Shown here one piece after another: positions 1 to 11,954 of a DNA stretch of 64,000 nucleotides. The stretch is taken from NCBI GenBank assembly GCA_907163375.1, contig CAJQUW010014356.1:142501-206500 (forward strand), given 5' to 3'. How positions within the stretch are numbered: position 1 is the first letter of the stretch; every line of letters starts with the position of its first letter. The translations under genes and the position numbers were made by a program. Under the pieces are notes generated by a model, which made no database searches, was not told the DNA's origin, and worked only from the letters and a program-made list of their open reading frames with translations. The stretch is from Prostheceraeus crozeri. Lineage: Eukaryota; Platyhelminthes; Polycladida; Euryleptidae.

Positions 1-1429
1 ATCATCAAAGAGCTGATGAATTTTGAAGTTATCTGGAAGAACTATGAGGAATGAAGTACAACCAAAGTGCCAGATATTGTTTGTATGTAGTACTAGTATT
101 TAACATGTACTTTTTTTGTGCCTTTCAAATTGGACTTGCTGTATTCATGGAAAATTGCTTGAAAGTTGTTCTCCCGAAGGAATTCTACCAACATTGGGCA
201 AATTTATTGTTTGAATTTGTGATACAAGTGAATTTCTGAAAAAATGTAAATGGAATTTTCGTTGCCTACCCATAGAACATGAGTTCAGAGCAGTGACGAC
301 TTGCTAACCTGATAACTTCAGTTTATTTATTGGTATTGTTTAGGTTTGGTAGCTGCAATTTTTAGTTAGAAGATCACATGAATAATTTTGAAGCTTGTTC
401 TCCCTCTGAGATTCATTTGGCTCACATTACTATCACACGTTGTTTCCAATAAAATAATTTGAAAAAAATTTCCAATATGATTTTTGTCAGAAATATTATG
501 AAAAATTGGATTGTAGACCTTTAACGATTTTCTCCGCATAGAATGCAAGTGCGGTGGACTTCAAAGGGCAAATTTTTACTTATCCACCTAAGGTCTTCTT
601 TTTTCATCGCATGAGCAATTCAAGCAATAAACAATTAACCTACAGTCTACAGTTTGTGGTAAGAGAAGATAATTAAGTGTGAGAGTTGAGATGCATGCAG
701 CCCAGATCACAATATATTGCCGTCCTGTCTTCTCAACACGATATGTATTTACAGTGATGGAGAAGTTTAGGGCATTGAACTGAATTTTGTTACTAGCGGA
801 ACATGCATTTGCGAATAGCCAATAGCGTGTCATCTACAACAATGAAGTGCGACTAGTCAATTACCCATAGTGAGTTTCGCGCTCAACGTTTCGGGGGATT
901 ACCCGGGCCACTGAGCCACAGTTATTCTGACTGACGCAAAAATTGATAAGAAGATTGGTGCAGTCGGGACCCGAACCCGACCGGGTTCGGTCGGGTTTAA
1001 TTTTTCTTGTTAGATTAACAGTCGATGATTACTGCGATTTTACGCGACTAGTCCACTAGAAAAAACAGAAGGTGGAAAGCTCCGCTTCAGAATGCGTCCC
1101 TATCGGTACGTATGCCAGGGATATAAATATCGCGAACTGTTTCTTAAAGAGTTAAAAGATTACTAACTTATGCTTGTAATTGCACTTACTTTATCTCAAA
1201 ATTCTCAGAATCCTGTTTTCCAACCAATTTGAACAGCAGCTAAGCAAAAATTAAACTCCCCTTTCTTTTTAGGTCCACCATATTTCTATTGATTTTTGAA
1301 AGTCCTGGAGGCCGAAGTGCCGTCTACTTCTGCTTGATTTTGGCGCTAATCGACGGCGAAAGAAAGAGACGCTTGATTTTTGCTAAGCTGCTATAATGAC
1401 TATGACCTCCTGTCATTTGGTCGACAATA
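1..1429. other. no gene recognised
   Basis: AT-rich DNA with only short chance frames. The one visible structure is a GC-rich hairpin near 972-1008, where ACCCGAACCC is followed closely by its near complement. I see no transposon ends or coding similarity. Confidence 0.4.
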
Positions 1430-1690
1430 CAAATCTTGTTGGAATAGTATGTTCCTTGGCCTCTATCGGAAGATTATTCCATATCTCGAATAATTTCATT
1501 GCATGGGATAGTCTGCATAAAACATGGAGCATTAGGAGTTGAAATGAATGATTGAAGATATATTTCCTTTTAAATGTCTATATCGTCGGCGCTTGGCGTT
1601 CTGCAGTTAAGGCCGTGTAATTCGGTATTGGAGATATATAAACGACTTTCATAGAAAAATGACTTGCTCAGTAACAATGGATTTCAATGC
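1430..1690 (-). mobile_element. LINE reverse-transcriptase C-terminal remnant
   Basis: On the minus strand a frame can be read with the LINE-like phrase MKLFEIWNNLPIEAKEH, typical of the C-terminal tail that follows the RT domain in CR1/jockey-type LINEs. Just upstream of it lies a 65-bp stretch (1613-1680) that recurs at 27462-27530 in the same orientation, beside another LINE fragment. The remnant contains stops and has no RT catalytic motifs left. It is a dead 5'-truncated copy. The clade is uncertain. Confidence 0.5.
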
Positions 1691-3230
1691 AACCACATGT
1701 AATACCAGTAGCGCCTACTGCCTGAGCATTTGACAGTAGATTGTAGAACATTGTCTGAAGTTAACGACATACGATCAATCTTTTATTGACGGTGTTCTTT
1801 GCAACCCCGGCCGGCCGGTTTAGATTACGGTACGCTGGCCGGTTTAAACCCTTACCAATCATTGTCTATATTACAGAATTTTCATGCAATTTATTCCGAA
1901 TATATTGTGTGTTTACTCAGATTTTATAATACGTTTTGAATACAGATTTTGTTATAGATCAGCAGATTTCCTTTGGTAAAACACTGGCGATACTTTTTCA
2001 ACATTTTCCACGGATTTAAGCAAGCATTTGAGCTTTGTGAAATCTTGCACCATCACAGACTTGTGGCTACAATTTCTGTGCATGGCTGCTGTATCTGAAA
2101 ACTCTATATGTATATATGTGCTAGACTTAAGAAAAGCCCCAAAGCATGTGTTTCAATTAGAACAGAATATTTTGGAAATCGCAAAGCAAACCACAGGTTA
2201 AAATTTTGGTTAGGTACTGTTTTCGATAACAAATGTGCGTATTAAGCATATTCCTTTGCTTTTCAACCAACATGTTTTGTTAAAAAGTCGCAACAGTCTA
2301 CTCCTCACAGCACTATTCTATTCTGATTTCTTTAGTAGTCTACTGTAGAACTAGCTGATCACAAATCCAATCAGATCCATGATATGGCCAGCTGCTAGAG
2401 ACGTTTGCCCACAGTTGAGCTAAATGGTTGTCATGTAGCATGCAAAACTTGCAATTTACTTAAGTCATGACGTGCATGTGCATTTACGAGTAAGAAAACT
2501 ACTTTCTTTGTCCATGGCTCGGTCTCCTACAAAATTTGTTTCATGACTGGCTTACGGTTTCTATGCTTGAAATACATGTATGCATGTTCTCTGCTAGAAC
2601 TTCATGTGCATGTATTAGTTTTGAAATTCTCACTTCATAAATGCAATCCTGGCATCACCTTTGCCTCCAGGCAAAAATAATCGCTCACTGATATATGCGG
2701 CAAACAGATCTCTCAGCATAGTGAAACTAGTATTTAAGCCACATATTTGACGATCAATCATGAAGGTCAATCTTTTTGCAAATTTCAATTTTCAACAAGT
2801 CATGTCTTAATGTTTGTTTGCTGAAACGTAAGTTGTGTAATTGTCATCGTATCTTGATATTCACTACACTTTCTGCTACGTTTATAATTTATCACTTTTC
2901 CTGACATCATGGAGAAAGACATTACAAACATTATGGAGAAAAGTTGTGCGCAGTGATCTGAATTCTTCGAATCTGAAGGAATTTTGGCAATCGAAGCACT
3001 TTGCTGGAACTCACTTTAATCCGCAAGCGACGCACGACTTTTTTTCCTATCTCTGTAACGTATTAGGAATTCCTTTTTCCCCACTAAATAGTTTCCTCGA
3101 TGTGCTGGCGATTTCGTATTAATCACACTTCTAGCAAACCGAAGCAGATAAACTAAATATTTAATTCTGTGGTTGGAATATTATTTGGAATTTCTTCGCC
3201 ATTGCTGTTCTCAAAACAATTCCTCCCTAT
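1691..3230. other. no gene recognised
   Basis: A GGCC-rich patch lies at 1805-1850. An open frame at 2841-3122 has no ATG at its start and resembles nothing I recognise. Otherwise only AT-rich intergenic DNA is seen. Confidence 0.35.
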
Positions 3231-3245
3231 ATATTACTGCTGTGT
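3231..3245 (+). repeat. target-site duplication, left copy (composite PLE)
   Basis: ATATTACTGCTGTGT occurs here and again at 7723-7737, exactly at the outer borders of the composite Penelope-like element. A 15-bp direct repeat at both edges means both element copies between them entered the genome in a single insertion. Confidence 0.85.
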
Positions 3246-3320
3246 TTTCAAAAAAGCCCATGAATATTTAATTTAAATACTTAGAGAAAGGGCTAAAATG
3301 TTGTCATTAATTTATTGTTT

Positions 3321-3362
3321 TCCCGATATATTTCGCTGGCCAACGGACAGTATGATCACGGA
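3321..3362 (-). ncRNA. degenerate hammerhead-ribozyme-like fold (inverted copy)
   Basis: Read on the minus strand, this is the same fold as at 7625-7666: helix I TCC/GGA, core GTGATCA in place of the consensus CUGANGA, a stem-loop built on CTGTCC/GGCCAG, GAAA, palindromic helix III ATATAT, then C at the cleavage position. Two core positions deviate, so activity is doubtful. Its position in the terminal repeat matches where PLE hammerheads are known to lie. Confidence 0.5.
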
Positions 3363-3605
3363 TGTAGAAAAGGAAGGTTTAATTTTTCAAAGTTATCTAG
3401 TCCTCGATGTTAAAAACTATATCACTGTACTTGTTTATCAAGATATCCTAGATCACATCATCCCACGCATTGCTTAGAATGAACTTCACCTTGTTTCCAC
3501 TTCTATGATGTCTGCTCCATATTGCCTCCTTTACCACACTGCTTTTATAATAACTTTCTTTGTCAATGATTTTCTTAGAATTCCAATTGAACTGATGGTC
3601 TTCGT

Positions 3606-4679
3606 TTACGATGAGATGTAATTATATATTTCTGAATGCGTGTCAAATTTTCTTACATTTCTCTTGTGTTCTTCAACTCTTTCTTCCACAGATCTACTTG
3701 ACTCTCCAACATATTCCCAGTTCCATCCGCCACATTCAATCTTGTAGACTACCCCATGTTGCTTAGCTTGCTCTTGTCTTTTCTTCATGAGTTCTTGCTT
3801 TAATGTCCGAATAGGTTTATAGCCCGTTGTTAAGTTGAATTTCGTTAAAATGCCCTTGATTGATTCGTATAACTTTGGCACATATGGTAGCATGCAATCA
3901 GGTCTAGGTGTGTCTTTCGTTCTTGTTTTGTTTGTATGTTCTTCAATTGTAAAAACTCTGTTTGCTTCAGCTTCTGGGAAATTATTGTGGATGAAGATGT
4001 CGTGAAGGTCTTGTAGTCCGTTGTCAAGGTTGTCCTTGGAGCAAATACTTCTGGCTCTTTTGCTTAAGGTTGTTACAATACCGTTAAAAGTCGACTTTGG
4101 GTGACACGAATTTCAGTTCAGATACAAGTTTGTCTGAGTATCTTTTCGATGAATACTGAAGTTCACATTGTTTGCTTCTCTGTTTATTTTGATGTCGAGG
4201 AAAGCAAGAGATCCATTCATTTCACGCTCCTGTGTGAATTTGATGCATGGTAATAAAGAATTCAGAGAGTTAATAAAATTCTGTAACTCTTCTTCACTTT
4301 GTTTCCAATGAACGAATGTATCATCAACATAACGTAGATACACCGCTGGCCAATTCATTGATCTTGCTTCCATTCTTTCTTTCGCTCTCTTTTCAAAATA
4401 AAACATATAAATGTTGGCAACGGAACAACTTAAACTTCTCCCCATTGCCACTCCGTCTTGTTGTCGATATATGTCTTTGCCATATCGGAAATAGCAGCAT
4501 GTTAAACAGAATTCCAGTAATGTATTAACTTCAACACGGTTGAATTTTGTCCGCTCAGATACTGAGTTGTCTTCTTGGAGACACATTTGAATTGCAGTTA
4601 TCGACTCATCAAGAGGGATTTTTGTGAAAAGTGAAACAACATCCAAGCTAAGTATAATACCTTCATGAAGATCGTTCAC
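3606..4679 (-). pseudogene. PLE RT/endonuclease fragment (inverted copy)
   Basis: Truncated minus-strand copy of the polyprotein at 6193-7539. The 188-aa frame 4679-4113 holds the RT palm, including DGVAMG and the catalytic YVDDTF. A shifted frame at 3893-3606 begins the GIY-YIG endonuclease (VVYKIECGG...YVGESSR). It is broken by a stop after the RT frame (near 4111) and by a frameshift in the linker near 3890-4030. The copy ends abruptly upstream at about 4825, so the N-terminal third is absent. It is a dead retroelement fragment. Confidence 0.8.
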
Positions 4680-4986
4680 TTCTCAAAGCTTTGATACTGC
4701 GTCAACTGAATTCTTCATGTATGAAGGTCCATTTGTTGCGTAGGGCTTGATAATGCTTTTTAGATATTTTGATAAATTTGTGTGAAAAGCATCAATCATG
4801 CCAACAATAGGTCGAAGTGGCAAAGGAGGCAATATGGAGCAGACATCGTAGAAGTGGAAAGAAGGTGAAGTTCATTTTAAGCAATGCGTGGGATGATGTG
4901 ATCTAGGATATCTTGACTAACAGGTGATACAGTTTTTAACATCGAGGACTAGATAACTTTGAAAAATTAAACCTTCCTTTTCTACA

Positions 4987-5028
4987 TCCGTGATCATACT
5001 GTCCGTTGGCCATCGAAATATATCGGGA
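4987..5028 (+). ncRNA. degenerate hammerhead-ribozyme-like fold (5' terminal repeat)
   Basis: Same fold as at 7625-7666, in the 5' terminal repeat of the plus copy. It has one further change in the helix II arm (GGCCATC instead of GGCCAGC). The core again reads GTGATCA, followed by GAAA, the ATATAT palindrome and C. Confidence 0.5.
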
Positions 5029-5087
5029 AAACAATAAATTAATGACAACATTTTGGCCCTTTCTCTAAATATTTAAATTAAATATTC

Positions 5088-7539
5088 ATGGGCTTTTTTG
5101 AAAACATACACTGCACCTATGGAGAAAGGTGTGTTGTGATCACAAAAAGACTAACAAAAGATGCGAAAGAATCCGAAATTTTTCGTGGCAAAACTGATTT
5201 TTTAAGGCAGTGCATCAAACAACGTCTGCTACCAAGATCATTATGGTTTAATTTACCGGGTTCTTTTAAATATGACAAAGAAATGAAGAGGAAAATAGGA
5301 AATATGATGATCAGGAAACAAATCAGAATTCATTTCGCAAAACTGCAAAAACTAAATGATGTGATGTTAATGCGAAAACAATGCTTAATGACAATTATAA
5401 TATCCGAAGAAGACAGAAATAATGTGTTCAATTTTTTGGAGAAATCTCGTCAGTGCACCAGAAAAAAGCATATAATAAAAGAAGAAAAAAGACTGTCAGA
5501 CTTTCCACTTTGAATTGCACCTCAACAGATGACTCAAAACAAACGTCTAATGATACATCAAAACGCGTTAATCTGCCAACAGAAGACAAGGTAGTGGTAA
5601 ATCTAGGCAGCAGAACCTTGGATCAACATGAGACTATTCTTCTGAAGAAAGGATTGAATTTCGCTGTTGCAACAAAGAAAATTCCGACGTCTGATATTAT
5701 AGCAGGAACAGAAAATGCAGTTGCAAAGTTAAGAAACGACCAAAACGAATGGGTGAGGACTGAAGTAAAAAAGGCAATAAATAGAACTAAACCAAAACTA
5801 AATGTATCAACGGAAGAAGATAACGCTTTGAAAGAACGTCTATAGATAATAATATAATAATAAGACGTCTATAATATAACGTCTGAAGAATGATACGAAC
5901 ATTAAAATTTTGAAAGCTGACAAAGGAAATGCCAGTGTGGTCATGAATACTACTGATTACATTAGCAAATTGGATACCTTAATTCAAAAAGGACCATATG
6001 AAAAGCTTCGTTCGGTTCATGATAAACGACTTCGAAATGAAGTGCATGACATATTGATGACAGCAGTAAATGACGGTAGACTTACCGGATCTGAGCTGCT
6101 ACATTTATGCCCAACACATTACCAAACGCCTCATTTATATGGACTTCTGAAAATCCATAAAGCATCCTTTACCACTTCGACCTATTGTTAGCATGATTGA
6201 TGCTTTTCACACAAATTTATCAAAATATCTAAAAAGCATTATCAAGCCCTACGCAACAAATGGACCTTCATACATGAAGAATTCAGTTGACGCAGTATCA
6301 AAGCATTCAGAAGTGAACGATCTTCATGAAGGTATTATACTTAGCTTGGATGTTGTTTCACTTTTCACAAAAATCCCTCTTGATGAGTCGATAACTGCAA
6401 TTCAAATGTGTCTCCAAGAAGACAACTCAGTATCTGAGCGGACAAAATTCAACCGTGTTGAAGTTAATACATTACTGGAATTCTGTTTAACATGCTGCTA
6501 TTTCCGATATGGCAAAGACATATATCGACAACAAGACGGAGTGGCAATGGGGAGAAGTCTAGGTTGTTCCGTTGCCAACATTTATATGTTTTATTTTGAA
6601 AAGAAAGCGAAAGAAAGAATGGAAGCAAGATCAATGAATTGGCCAGCGGTGTATCTACGTTATGTTGATGATACATTCGTTCATTGGAAACAAAGTGAAG
6701 AAGAGTTACAGAATTTTATTAACTCTCTGAATTCTTTAAGACCATGCATCAAATTCACACAGGAGCGTGAAATGAATGGATCTCTTGCTTTCCTCGACAT
6801 CAAAATAAACAGAGAAGCAAACAATGTGAACTTCAGTATTCATCGAAAAGATACTCACACAAACTTGTATCTGAACAGAAATTCGTGTCACCCAAAGTCG
6901 ACTTTTAACGGTATTGTAACAACCTTAAGCAAAAGAGCCAGAAGTGTTTGCTCCAACGACAACCTTCACAACGAACTACAAGACCTTCACGACATCTTCA
7001 TCCACAATAATTTCCCAGAAGCTGAAGCAAACCCAGTTTTTACAATTGCAGAACATACAAACAAAACAAGAACGAAAGACAAACCTAAACCTGATTGCAT
7101 ACTACCATATGTGCCAAAGTTATACGAATCAATCAAGGGCATTTTAACGAAATTCAACTTAACAACGGGCTATAAACCTATTCGGACATTAAAGCAAGAA
7201 CTCATGAAGAAAAGACCAGAGCAAGCTAAGCAACATGGGGTAGTCTACAAGATTGAATGTGGCGGATGTAACTGGAAATATGTTGGAGAGTCAAGTAGAT
7301 CTGTGGAAGAAAGAGTTGAAGAACACAAGAGAAATGTAAGAAAATTTGACACGCATTCAGAAATATCCAATCACATCGTAAACGAAGACCATCAGTTCAA
7401 TTGGAGTTCTAAGAAAATCATTGACAAAGAAAGTAATTATAAAAGCAGTGTGGTAAACGAGGCAATATGGAGCAGACATCATAGAAGTGGAAACAAGGTG
7501 AAGTTCATTCTAAGCAATGCGTGGGATGATGTGATATAG
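5088..7539 (+). pseudogene. Penelope-like RT + GIY-YIG endonuclease polyprotein, broken
   Basis: The coding region falls into four successive frames: 5088-5513, 5453-5845, 5910-6191 and 6193-7539. The last frame (448 aa) is open and holds most of the RT and all of the endonuclease. It shows LDVVSLFTKIPLDE (RT motif A region), QQDGVAMG and YVDDTF (catalytic palm, about residues 115-175), then a linker, then VVYKIECGGCNWKYVGESSRSVEER, the GIY-YIG core (about residues 350-380). The element's normal product copies its RNA at a nicked target using both activities. Upstream frames carry the PLE N-terminal region (LYGLLKIHK just before the break at 6190). At least three disruptions separate the frames, so this copy cannot make the whole protein. 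Confidence 0.85.
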
Positions 7540-7624
7540 GATATCTTGATAAACAAGTACAGTGATATAGTTTTTAACATCGAGGACTAGATAACTTTGA
7601 AAAATTTAACCTTCCTTTTCTACA

Positions 7625-7666
7625 TCCGTGATCATACTGTCCGTTGGCCAGCGAAATATATCGGGA
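7625..7666 (+). ncRNA. degenerate hammerhead-ribozyme-like fold (3' terminal repeat)
   Basis: Layout: TCC, core GTGATCA, stem-loop with arms CTGTCC and GGCCAG, GAAA, palindrome ATATAT with C after it, then GGGA closing helix I. This is the minimal type-I hammerhead layout known from PLE terminal repeats. The core differs from CUGANGA at positions one and six. All three copies in this composite share those differences, so the parent element probably already had them. Confidence 0.5.
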
Positions 7667-7722
7667 AAATAATAAATTAATGACAACATTTTAGCCCTTT
7701 CTCTAAATGTTTTTTTAAAAAA

Positions 7723-7737
7723 ATATTACTGCTGTGT
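7723..7737 (+). repeat. target-site duplication, right copy (composite PLE)
   Basis: Exact repeat of the 15 bases at 3231-3245, immediately after the 3' end of the plus PLE copy. Confidence 0.85.
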
Positions 7738-8270
7738 CCTATTCCTCAAGTAAGGCGTCATGGATTCCTTCAGTTTTGGAACACCATCCCAATCGTTGTA
7801 TCATCATTAGTAACACTGTCTATTTGTAATAACGTCAATCCGCTAATCATTCCTCCAGGAAACTTTGGTAAATCAATTTTATCTGGCCAACCGTAATCCA
7901 TCCCTTCTTTGCAATCGGTGATACTCATTATGTATAATGTTTTCAAAACCCAAATAAATGTTTTCATGTTTTCAAGTCATCTACACACTTGAATGTACTG
8001 AATCCATGCTTTACATTACATGGTGGTCAAATGGAAACGTAAAAAACACAAATAATCCCATTATTTGGTAATGGAGAAATTTGCATTTCGACTCGTTTAA
8101 GCAATAGCGTTCAAAGGTAGTGCTTAATTCAATGTTATTAATGAGTCTATAATATGCAAGAAAGACGAGAACGGGACGGTCAAACGCAGCTAGGAAGAAA
8201 TTACTGACATTATATCGAAGTTCTACACGGATCTGTTTGCCTCTAAAAAAGTCATCGACGACATACCGGG
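7738..8270. other. intergenic; short unrecognised minus ORF
   Basis: A minus-strand 65-aa frame (7967-7770) starts with ATG and a hydrophobic segment (FIWVLKTLYIMSI), then CKEGMDYGWPDKIDLPKFPGG. It could be a secreted-protein exon, but I recognise no family and nothing supports expression. The rest is featureless. Confidence 0.25.
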
Positions 8271-9300
8271 TTAAGGCCGGTTCACATCGGTCTGTATTTT
8301 TAGTTCTGTAATGCAGATTGCGTTCTGTTTTTACAGAACATGTATTCTGTAAAACAGAAAGGGTTTGTGGCGGTGAGTCATCCTCCTTATGTGAACACAG
8401 AACAGGAATTTTGTTGAAAACAGACGAGTTGGTCGATGTTCAACTTTTACAGAACACAGGGTTTGGAGCTGACGTTGATTGGCTGAGATTAGCTGACATA
8501 GACGCCGTTGAGAAGTGTGCATAAAGTGAGAGTCTAATGTAAGCCACGCACTCGAAGCAAGATGACGAAGAAACAACTGCAGCTTCAATTCGATGAATTA
8601 CTCATGATCGAAGTTGAGTCTCGTAATGACACACAATCATCGGATTATAAAGACATCAACAAACGACGATGTGCCTGGACTGAAATAAATACAGCTATCG
8701 GCGGAGAAAATCCGGAACAATGTCAATCTCGATTTCAATACTTACGAGGTGAATATTCGCGCTTTAAGAGATCGCTGAAGACAACAAGCGGGCAATCAGC
8801 TGAAGATACAGAAAACCTGCATTCATGTAACCCTATCTTCAAACAAATGAAGTTCCTCGACTCCTTCATAGTGCGACGGAAGACTTCGTCAAATCTCCCA
8901 AAGAAGCGTCTCCCTACAGTACTTCATCTGTTGATCTCAACAGCTCGCTCAGCAGCTCGAACTTATCAGGCCACGACGATGAAGATTCCAGCTCTTCGAA
9001 AGAGATAGCACCGTCACGAAAGCGTCAGGGATCTACGTGTAAGTCATCCATTGAGGGGATGATAGATGACACGTTGAACTTGTGTGTTGATCTTCTTAAA
9101 AACGATAAGAAGGACGAATGTGCGAAGTACGCGGAACTACTGGCCGAGGAACTTCGAAATATGCCGACAATCTCTATGTTTAAACACCAAGAGCTGCAGT
9201 ACAGTATACGAGCTGGAATTATTTGCCCCGAAATAGTAGGCGATATGACACCTGACACTTCATACATTTCTCAAAATCTAATGAGTCCATCGTAATGTAG
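8271..9300 (+). mobile_element. PIF/Harbinger-like element, one end only
   Basis: TTA followed by AGGCCGGTTCACATCGG at 8274 looks like a PIF/Harbinger terminus next to its 3-bp target. Directly inside, TTCTGT/ACAGAA motifs repeat several times between 8304 and 8460, including a near-perfect 37-bp palindrome at about 8322-8358, as expected of subterminal transposase-binding repeats. A MADF-type gene follows, which is the usual second gene of this superfamily. No matching right terminus was found before 9450 and no DDE nuclease gene is present, so the copy is partial. Confidence 0.5.
8562..9295 (+). pseudogene. MADF/Myb-SANT-like DNA-binding protein, frameshifted
   Basis: The ATG at 8562 opens a 148-aa frame. 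Residues 10-75 fit a MADF/Myb-like domain: an N-terminal helix, then YKDINKRRCAWTEI, C-x-SRFQYLRGEY and basic residues. The frame is lost around 8870-8900. The sensible continuation lies in another frame: a serine-rich acidic linker, then IDDTLNLCVDLLKNDKKDE and further helices to a stop at 9295. The C-terminal helices resemble those of Harbinger accessory proteins that escort the transposase to DNA. A former host gene of the same family is the alternative. Either way it carries one frameshift. Confidence 0.6.
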
Positions 9301-11946
9301 CCTAAATAAATTTGCATTTTTCTCAATTGGAAAGCGTGCTTTTGTACATCTTGCTTTACTGGGCAATCAAAAAACCTCGCGAATATTGAAATCTGATAAG
9401 TCGATTATACTATGTTGCATTCTAGGCCTTTAATGTGTAAGCACGGGATGGGCATGCGTATATAACCATGAGTCCGTATGTAATCATTTGGCAAGGAGGC
9501 TTATAATGATCACAATTAAATGTCACACATCCGATTTCATATCTAGTAGACCTATGGATAATGATGCAATTTAATAAGGGCAATACTTTAAATCTCATTC
9601 CTTTTTCATGGAAAACTACAAGTGTACAACACGAATTGCTAAGCTTAAGTCCATATGAAATTTCATACTTTTGATAGTTTTAAACTTCTTATATTGTTTT
9701 TAAAACCACCATATTTTTTGATTAAATTTCTGGATAGATGGTGGATATACACTGTACTTAGCATTTTTTAGTATATCTGTTTGACCAAATGATATAGATG
9801 GATTTCGGCTGTATCAAAACAATGAAAATTTCATATTCCGTTTAATATCTATGTATGTTTCTCAACTGAAATCGAATAGTCAATCATGACAAAGGGAGGC
9901 TGCGCACCTCACGTGCGCTATAAACACGAAAGCAACATAAACCAATGCACTTACATGAAGCTGCTATACACAATGTACATGTATAGGTGCTCATCTAAAA
10001 ATAGAAAGTCTATTAGATGCATTGATTCTGCCAGGGAACAGTCCCACATGGAGAAATGAAAAATTCAGCAAATTTATCTCTCACTCTACTCAAGCTGTGC
10101 GCGGAATTATTAGATCCCATACGTCCAATTTCTTGCATCACTACCTACTTTTCGATTGAGTGTGGCCCTATACCTGTGCTTCGTATGTATATTTCTATGA
10201 TAATGATCCGCATGCAGTGTTGAGCTTAGAACGCGATAGATTCTACTGGTATACAACAAGGGGAAATAGGACTGTTCGGGCCACCCTGTTGAATTCCTGC
10301 ATCATACCAGGGGAATATGAGAATTCCTCGAAAACGTTGAAACTTGCATGCACATGTCATTCTTTTCCAACTCGCATCATTGACGATGAGAATCTCAAAT
10401 TTGATGTTCCGTTGTTCAGGATAGATGGATCAGCTGTCGTTGCTGCTTCACTCCTATTTTCCTGAACAAACATAGGTTGCTTAGGTGGCGATTTGTTCAC
10501 TGTAATTTCAAATCAATAGAACTACAAACTTGGCTGACTGACACTGTCAACAAGTGAGTGAGTAAAATGTTTGACGAGGTAATAACGTGGGTTTCAGAAA
10601 AAGAAAATTTATTCGACCCTCACTGTGTGCACACTCTTTGTTTCATCTCTTCTGATGCTACCACTGAAAAGCACACGTTGAAAATGCAGTTACATAGAAT
10701 TGGTTTTTCACACTACAAAAGCAAAGAAAGATATACAGGTGCTTATTCGCTTATAACCAAACACAAGGAGATTCCGCCGCTCTGTGCCGCCAATGAATTT
10801 AACCATCATAGAAAGTTCATAATTGCCTTATCAATGCACTATATCATGTTACTTGAATCTTTAATCACAATTCCTTTTATTTGATAGTCTGTAGACTAAA
10901 TGAGGACTGATGAATATCATATCTATTGGCTGTACATCTTAATTAGATAAGAAATACTCTGTTTCATGTTTAGCACAATTTTCACAATAGCACACTTTTC
11001 ACAATTTTCCTTAGATCAAGAAGTAAATAACTCAACAGGATAGTATATCAGGACTGAAGGCTCCTTCTTTCGTTTACATGTCCATAGATTAATCTTGACA
11101 AGAAAGCTTATACGTGATCATTCTATGTCGGATGAATTTATGCCTCGCCCCAGGGGTTGGGGCTGCTGATCTCCCATACTATTATACCAATTTTGCCAAA
11201 CCACACATCTATCGATAGGACATTGAAAGGTGATCCAGAAAAACAGTACTATTTTTATTTTCAAGGTTATACCTGGGCTGACATGAAGGGGAAAAGTCAA
11301 AAAACGCCAATGCTTAATAAATTTCTATTAGATCACTATTTTATTTAGTTATTTTAATAATTATTTAAAAAATCAAATCACTATTTGAGATGGAGAATGA
11401 CAACAAAAACTAATAAACCATGTACTAGCCCAAAGATCTGGTGAAGGTGGTTACTAAAATGGTGATTATCAATCGCTGAAAGATTACAACATTGCATTAG
11501 ATGAGATCAAAGGTCAAATGATTCAAAATTTTGGTTCAATTCAAATAGAACTAAAATCGCACAATTTCGATGAACGTTTATTGAGACACTGAGGCTAAAA
11601 GCAACATGATTATAGAAACAGCTGATCTAAAATTGCTGATCAGATGCAAAACTAAAAAGTTCAAAAATAATTGAAAGTAATATTTGAAATTTGAATTTCA
11701 AATTTCAGGCATTCCTACATAGTAAGCAGATAATGTCAAATTCATTTAAATTTTAAAATAGTTCTCAACAAAAGTCTTGTGCCAAATTTATCTTCCTTCT
11801 GTCAAAAGTTGCATAATACGTAGAAAGTTAGCTACTAAAAATATGGTAGCCTGCTTGGTTTGAAAGATATTCTACAAATTTCGCAAGAGGTCGAAAAATG
11901 CTTCCGCGCGGTGGGGTGAGGTTTAATTTAGGCACCATTGCACTAA
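9301..11946. other. no gene recognised
   Basis: Two unrecognised open frames occur, 10160-10465 (101 aa) and 10567-10884 (from an ATG, about 105 aa, MFDEVITWVSEKENLFD...). Neither has a family resemblance I can name, and flanking splice or promoter signals are not evident. The rest is AT-rich. Confidence 0.3.
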
Positions 11947-11954
11947 CTGCAGAC

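Larger units (their letters stand above)
3246..7722 (+). mobile_element. composite Penelope-like element (PLE)
   Basis: This is one retroelement insertion made of two parts. An inverted, 5'-truncated copy (3246-4825, minus) is joined head-to-head to a longer copy (4826-7722, plus). The plus part starts with a direct terminal repeat (about 4826-5087) that is repeated at its 3' end (about 7460-7722), the 'pseudo-LTR' arrangement known for PLEs. The outer edges carry a 15-bp target duplication. PLEs are a class of retroelement distinct from LINEs and LTR elements, encoding an RT fused to a GIY-YIG endonuclease. The two copies are very similar in sequence, so they came from the same or closely related templates. 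Confidence 0.85.

Noticed and set aside
972-1008. GC-rich hairpin ACCCGAACCC...
   Set aside because: A single copy with no paired termini, duplication or flanking gene to give it a role.
10160-10884. Two open frames as possible exons
   Set aside because: No recognisable family and no clear splice sites or promoter. Kept only as a note on that interval.
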